Shown one piece after another: positions 5,802 to 8,497 of a DNA stretch of 8,497 nt. The DNA lies in contig JAJRVC010000384.1 in NCBI GenBank assembly GCA_024277475.1, positions 1 to 8,497 of the forward strand. Direction: 5' to 3'. Source of the stretch: Deltaproteobacteria bacterium (GTDB lineage Bacteria; Desulfobacterota; Desulfobacteria; Desulfobacterales; JAFDCJ01). Position 1 is the first letter of the stretch, and each line of letters begins with the position of its first letter. The translations under genes and the position numbers were made by a program. The notes below the pieces were generated by a model. That model saw only the letters and a list, made by a program, of their open reading frames with translations. It had not been told where the DNA came from and did not search any database.

Positions 5802-7058
5802 TTATGCGCCTGATTTTTCTTTTCGGTACTCATCGACCAGGGCTTTAACCCTGCCGCCAATGAATTTGGCATCGTAAACATGCTCTCGATCATAGATTTC
5901 AATCCTGGCATTGAGATCCGCCAGGCCTTCTTTCAAGATCTGCTGGGATTCGGCTTCCTTGTTGCCGCAAAGCAGGAGAACCACAGGGAATCCCGGTTTT
6001 TGGGGCAGTTCTTCTCTCAAGGCCTTTACAATCCCGTGCGCATGATGCCACTGTTCCTGATTCGCCATCATAAAACCTGCCAGAAAGTAACCCTCTATAT
6101 CCGGTATGCCCATGATGAGTTTTACGACCCGATAAACCTTGGACGCTGTCGGATTACCGCTGGTGTCGGCATAATCAGCAACTTTCAAATCCACTTTGTT
6201 AAGGGCATCCATACCCAGCATGGCCGCGCCGCCGCCGATACCATGGTAGCCGACATAACCGCCCTTGGCCACCTCTTCCGGATCGGCCATCTGGGCCACA
6301 TAGCTCGTACCGCGAAAATCGCTTTCCTCAAAAGACCATCCAATGAGATCAAACTCGGTGGGCTCTTTGAGGAATTCGCGTCCTATTTTAATACCCAGTT
6401 CAGGGTGCCTGAAAAGGGCCTGGTCATCGATGGCCATGCGACAGTCAGCCGCCAGAACCTGATTATCCGCGGTCAGCACGAGCGGATTAATCTCCAGCGT
6501 TCGGCAATCCATTTTCTGAAAGACTTTAAAAAGCCTGTATACCACATCCGCCACCTGCCGCAGAACCTTTCCCTTAACACCCATTGAGGATACCATGTTC
6601 AGTGTGTCATAGGGCATAAGCCCCTTGATGACATCCACATTCATGATCGAAATTTTATCTTCCGGCACCGATTCGATATCCATGCCACCTTCAGGACTGA
6701 ACATCAGTACCGGCCCTTTGACTTCCTGGGCGGAATTGATAATTACACCAGCGTAAAATTCTTGGACGATATCAAGCTTTTCTTCAACAAGGACCTGTTT
6801 TACCTCCAGACCCTTAACTTTCATCCCCAGGATATCCGCTGCAACGGCTTCAGCTTCATCAGGCGTGTCTGCAAACTTCACTGCACCGGATTTTCCCCTG
6901 CCGCCGGCCCACACCTGGGCCTTAATCACGACAGGTTTGCCTATTTTTTCCGCCGCCTGTTTTGCCTCTTGCGGAGATTTTACCACCATTCCTTCAGGGA
7001 TCGGGATACCCGATTCTTTAAATATTTCCTTTCCCTGATATTCAAAAAACTTTGCCAT
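5802..7058 (-). CDS. ATP-grasp acyl-CoA ligase beta subunit, SucC-like with ATP-citrate-lyase-like C-terminal half
   Basis: Beta subunit partner of the SucD-like protein; with it, forms an acyl-CoA from a carboxylic acid, CoA and ATP. The N-terminal ATP-grasp domain (about 1-230) has FEYQGKEIFKESGIP (5-19), KAQVWAGGRGKSGAVK (46-61), LEINPLV (188-194) with the metal ligand Asn191, and AADCRMAIDDQALFRHPEL (203-221) with Asp205. The C-terminal half (about 260-410) is not standard SucC. The GGGA and FGGIVRCD signatures are absent; instead there is ADYADTSGNPT (294-304) and GFMMANQEQWHHAHGIVKALRE (328-349), the second half of which parallels the GIVRAIR segment of ATP-citrate lyase. Length is 418, longer than SucC (about 388). 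The ATG at 7058 has GGAGG four bases upstream. It is the first gene of the operon, 65 bp from a predicted start of transcription. Possible substrates are citrate, malate or a related acid. Confidence 0.9.
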   Translation of the reverse strand: MAKFFEYQGKEIFKESGIPIPEGMVVKSPQEAKQAAEKIGKPVVIKAQVWAGGRGKSGAVKFADTPDEAEAVAADILGMKVKGLEVKQVLVEEKLDIVQEFYAGVIINSAQEVKGPVLMFSPEGGMDIESVPEDKISIMNVDVIKGLMPYDTLNMVSSMGVKGKVLRQVADVVYRLFKVFQKMDCRTLEINPLVLTADNQVLAADCRMAIDDQALFRHPELGIKIGREFLKEPTEFDLIGWSFEESDFRGTSYVAQMADPEEVAKGGYVGYHGIGGGAAMLGMDALNKVDLKVADYADTSGNPTASKVYRVVKLIMGIPDIEGYFLAGFMMANQEQWHHAHGIVKALREELPQKPGFPVVLLLCGNKEAESQQILKEGLADLNARIEIYDREHVYDAKFIGGRVKALVDEYRKEKSGA

Positions 7059-7110
7059 CTCGCCTCCATCACCATGGGTTAATATTTTATCTTTTTTTTA
7101 CGGTTGCAAC

Positions 7111-7140
7111 TATGGTAAGACCAACGCACTATTAACCATA
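7111..7140. promoter_or_regulatory. Inverted repeat overlapping the operon promoter, possible operator
   Basis: TATGGT (7111-7116) and ACCATA (7135-7140) form a 6-bp inverted repeat with an 18-bp spacer. The right arm overlaps the predicted -10 (7131-7136) and the spacer covers the expected start of transcription, a usual position for a repressor site. Only the symmetry is seen; no known regulator's consensus was recognised, and a chance match is possible. Confidence 0.25.
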
Positions 7141-7158
7141 ATTGAAAATGTGTGTCAA
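7131..7158 (-). promoter_or_regulatory. Sigma-70-type promoter of the ligase/ferredoxin/lyase operon
   Basis: Read on the minus strand there is a perfect -35 TTGACA (7158-7153), a 16-bp spacer, and GTTAAT (7136-7131) matching four of six -10 positions. Transcription would start near 7124, leaving a leader of about 65 nt before the ATG at 7058. It is the best minus-strand promoter seen ahead of the beta subunit gene and lies clear of the open frame that ends at 7174. Confidence 0.5.
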
Positions 7159-7186
7159 GTGGTTTATTCGCCATTAGAGTTTTGGT

Positions 7187-7215
7187 TTGACAAGGATATT
7201 TTGTAATAATATAAT
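7187..7215 (+). promoter_or_regulatory. Perfect consensus sigma-70 promoter on the plus strand
   Basis: TTGACA (7187-7192), a spacer of exactly 17 bp, then TATAAT (7210-7215): all twelve consensus bases at ideal spacing. Transcription would start near 7222 and run rightwards. No convincing gene follows for about 480 bp, until the GAF-PAS start at 7702, which has its own promoter. It either makes a short untranslated RNA, gives a long leader for the sensor gene, or is fortuitous in AT-rich DNA. Confidence 0.45.
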
Positions 7216-7636
7216 ATTTTCACTAAGTTTGATATGATCATTGTGCTTTTCTGCCAGCTGACGGTGATAATGGTTTGCATGCCCTAAAATCTTAACTTTT
7301 AACTCCAAAAAACGCACCGCAGCAGGATGGTCAGTCCAATACTTGAACCAATCAAGCAGGAAAAAATCTAAACCAAATGTGGGGGTGGGTTTGCTGAAGG
7401 TGTCCCGACTGAAAGAATCCCGTGGTAAGTATTACGAAGGAATAAGAATGATCGATATATATAGTCGGCGCTGTAAAGTGGTGAAAGAGTTGAGCCCCGC
7501 TGGTTATCGAGACGGCGGCATAGATTTAATAAGGTCAAATGATCCAAAAAGGCCGTTTTAAAAAATTTTGTAGGGAGACCGCCCGGGCTTTAATTGTTCC
7601 TGCAACTGCCTTGTTTACTTCGAATTTTGATTTTCG

Positions 7637-7666
7637 TTGACACCTATTCCCCGCCTTGTTTATTCT
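7637..7666 (+). promoter_or_regulatory. Sigma-70-type promoter of the GAF-PAS sensor gene
   Basis: Perfect -35 TTGACA (7637-7642), an 18-bp spacer, then TATTCT (7661-7666) matching four of six -10 positions. The start of transcription would be near 7673, giving a leader of about 29 nt that includes AAGGGGAT as the ribosome site ahead of the ATG at 7702. Confidence 0.5.
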
Positions 7667-7701
7667 AACAACAAATACAGCAAAGGGGATGGTTAACAAT
7701 T

Positions 7702-8497
7702 ATGCAGACATTATCAGCCTGTAGACCCTCACCGCTTCAATCTCTCAATAAGATCGCCGGTCTTTTGAATGCGTCTGAACATTACCACAGTGAACTCAAA
7801 AAGGCCTTAAGCCTGATTGGACGAGCTGTCGGTGCCGGATCCGTGGCGGTATATAAAAAATACTTTTTGGGTCATAAAAATTTTTCTGTAAAATGCCTTG
7901 GATCTTGGAAAACCCGGCAGCGTTGTTCAACACCTCACGACAGCATGCCCGAATTTCTGAAAACCGAGGACCTTTCTCTGAGGTGCTGGAAGCGTTTAGA
8001 AGCGGGGAAATTTGTCTTTTTAAACCCACTCCTTTGCCCGGAGATACGAAATATCGCTAAAGGCCTTCTTGCACCTCTTTTTTTAGCAAAACATTTCTGC
8101 GGTGTTCTCGCCTTATCAAGCATAGAGGAGCAGAATATCAAACCCATTGATCAAGAATTCCTTTCGGCCACCTGCCGAGTCTTGGAGTTGTGGCTTAGCA
8201 AGTTAAACCTTGAAAAACGGGTTGACGATATCATGGATTTTATACCCAACCCTACGTTCATTATGACAACCGATGAATTGATCACAACCTGGAACCGGGC
8301 CACCGAGAAGATGACCGGCTGGAAGGCCGAACGGATGCTGGGCAAGAATAATTATGAGAGTTCCATCCCTTTTTATAACGAACGACGTCCCATGGTGGCC
8401 AACCTCATCATGTACCCCGATTGCCAATGGGAAAAAACTTATCCTGAGTTTCACAGACAGCAAGACCGGGTTTATTCTCTGGCTTATTGTCCTGCCC
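7702..8497 (+). CDS. GAF-PAS sensor protein, N-terminal part (runs off the right edge)
   Basis: 265 codons are open from the ATG to the window edge. Residues about 20-165 look like a GAF-type sensory domain, ending FCGVLALSSIEEQNIKPID and a helix to about 170. A PAS domain begins near 174: DDIMDFIPNPTFIMTTDE, then TWNRATEKMTGWKAERMLGK (196-215), a classic PAS core with the NRA-E-MTG-xAEeMLGK pattern. The NYESSIPFYNERRP style after it is frequent in sensor histidine kinases of Desulfobacterota. No transmembrane segment is seen, so the visible part should be cytosolic. The missing C-terminus probably carries a histidine kinase, GGDEF or sigma-54 activator module; which one cannot be told. The ATG is the first start codon after an in-frame TAA at 7666-7668. 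AAGGGGAT lies about 12 bases upstream, slightly far. It is divergent from the ligase operon and could regulate it, but nothing shows this. Confidence 0.85.
   Translation, partial: MQTLSACRPSPLQSLNKIAGLLNASEHYHSELKKALSLIGRAVGAGSVAVYKKYFLGHKNFSVKCLGSWKTRQRCSTPHDSMPEFLKTEDLSLRCWKRLEAGKFVFLNPLLCPEIRNIAKGLLAPLFLAKHFCGVLALSSIEEQNIKPIDQEFLSATCRVLELWLSKLNLEKRVDDIMDFIPNPTFIMTTDELITTWNRATEKMTGWKAERMLGKNNYESSIPFYNERRPMVANLIMYPDCQWEKTYPEFHRQQDRVYSLAYCPA

Larger units (their letters stand above)
7059..7701. other. 643-bp region without a convincing gene, between divergent transcription units
   Basis: The left part (7059-7160) holds the leader and promoter of the minus-strand ligase operon. The middle (7177-7431, minus strand) is an 85-codon stop-free frame ending at TAA 7176-7174, without a good start; its last 60 residues look protein-like and may be a gene remnant. 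A perfect plus-strand sigma-70 promoter lies at 7187-7215 inside that frame. From about 7430 to 7630 I see no gene on either strand, only many stops and a GCCCGGGC palindrome near 7582. The right end (7637-7701) holds the promoter and leader of the GAF-PAS gene. Confidence 0.6.

Noticed and set aside
5880..6587. 235-codon plus-strand open frame
   Set aside because: Antisense to the ligase beta subunit, which has firm ATP-grasp motifs; no motif in the antisense frame.
4445..7058. Simple housekeeping sucCD annotation
   Set aside because: Both subunits lack key SucCD signatures, and a ferredoxin plus lyase gene are interleaved; a TCA-cycle label would mislead.
7343..7561. 72-codon plus-strand open frame after the consensus promoter
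   Set aside because: No ribosome site before its ATG, unfamiliar composition, and it overlaps the antisense 7177-7431 frame; no family recognised.
7796..8463. Several minus-strand open frames at the right end
   Set aside because: They lie opposite the GAF-PAS gene, whose plus-strand frame is open for 265 codons with a recognisable PAS core.
1..8497. CRISPR array, tRNA, rRNA or intact insertion sequence
   Set aside because: No regularly spaced repeats, no tRNA-like cloverleaf noticed and no transposase motifs on either strand.

Overview
The window reads as chromosomal DNA from an anaerobic bacterium, most likely a Desulfobacterota (deltaproteobacterial) relative. This rests on overall protein resemblance, medium GC, a small cysteine-rich ferredoxin inside a CoA-ligase operon, and a GAF/PAS sensor of a style common in that group. 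It is an inference; no rRNA or tRNA is present to fix taxonomy.

Layout. Nearly all genes lie on the minus strand. (1) Positions 7058 to 3531 hold a four-gene operon: a SucC-like acyl-CoA ligase beta subunit, a small 7-Cys ferredoxin, a SucD-like acyl-CoA ligase alpha subunit, and a CitE/malyl-CoA-lyase-type lyase. It is preceded by a plausible sigma-70 promoter (7158-7131) and followed by a strong stem-loop (3450-3404). (2) Positions 3290 to 1 hold a second minus-strand series: a formyltransferase resembling the hydrolase domain of 10-formyl-THF dehydrogenase, an MTH1187-family thiamine-binding protein, a class I SAM-dependent methyltransferase, and a GlcD-type FAD oxidase that runs off the left edge. 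(3) Positions 7059-7701 are a 643-bp region without a convincing gene, holding promoters on both strands and an 85-codon open frame that may be a gene remnant. (4) From 7702 rightwards, on the plus strand, a GAF-PAS sensor protein runs off the right edge.

How the genes may work together. The two ligase subunits with the lyase make a logical activate-and-cleave module: a dicarboxylic or tricarboxylic hydroxy acid plus CoA and ATP gives the acyl-CoA, which is then split to acetyl-CoA plus an oxo acid. With malate the products would be acetyl-CoA and glyoxylate, and GlcD could handle the glyoxylate/glycolate couple. With citrate they would be acetyl-CoA and oxaloacetate. The beta subunit departs from normal SucC in its C-terminal half and carries a Y-x3-SGNPT segment and a GIVKALRE segment that look like ATP-citrate lyase/citryl-CoA synthetase rather than succinyl-CoA synthetase. 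The alpha subunit likewise has SRSGGQS where SucD has SRSGTLT, and GPGSLG where SucD has GPNCPG. The substrate is therefore open, and a plain 'succinyl-CoA synthetase' label is probably wrong. This divergent ligase with its embedded ferredoxin and CitE-type lyase is the most interesting content of the window.
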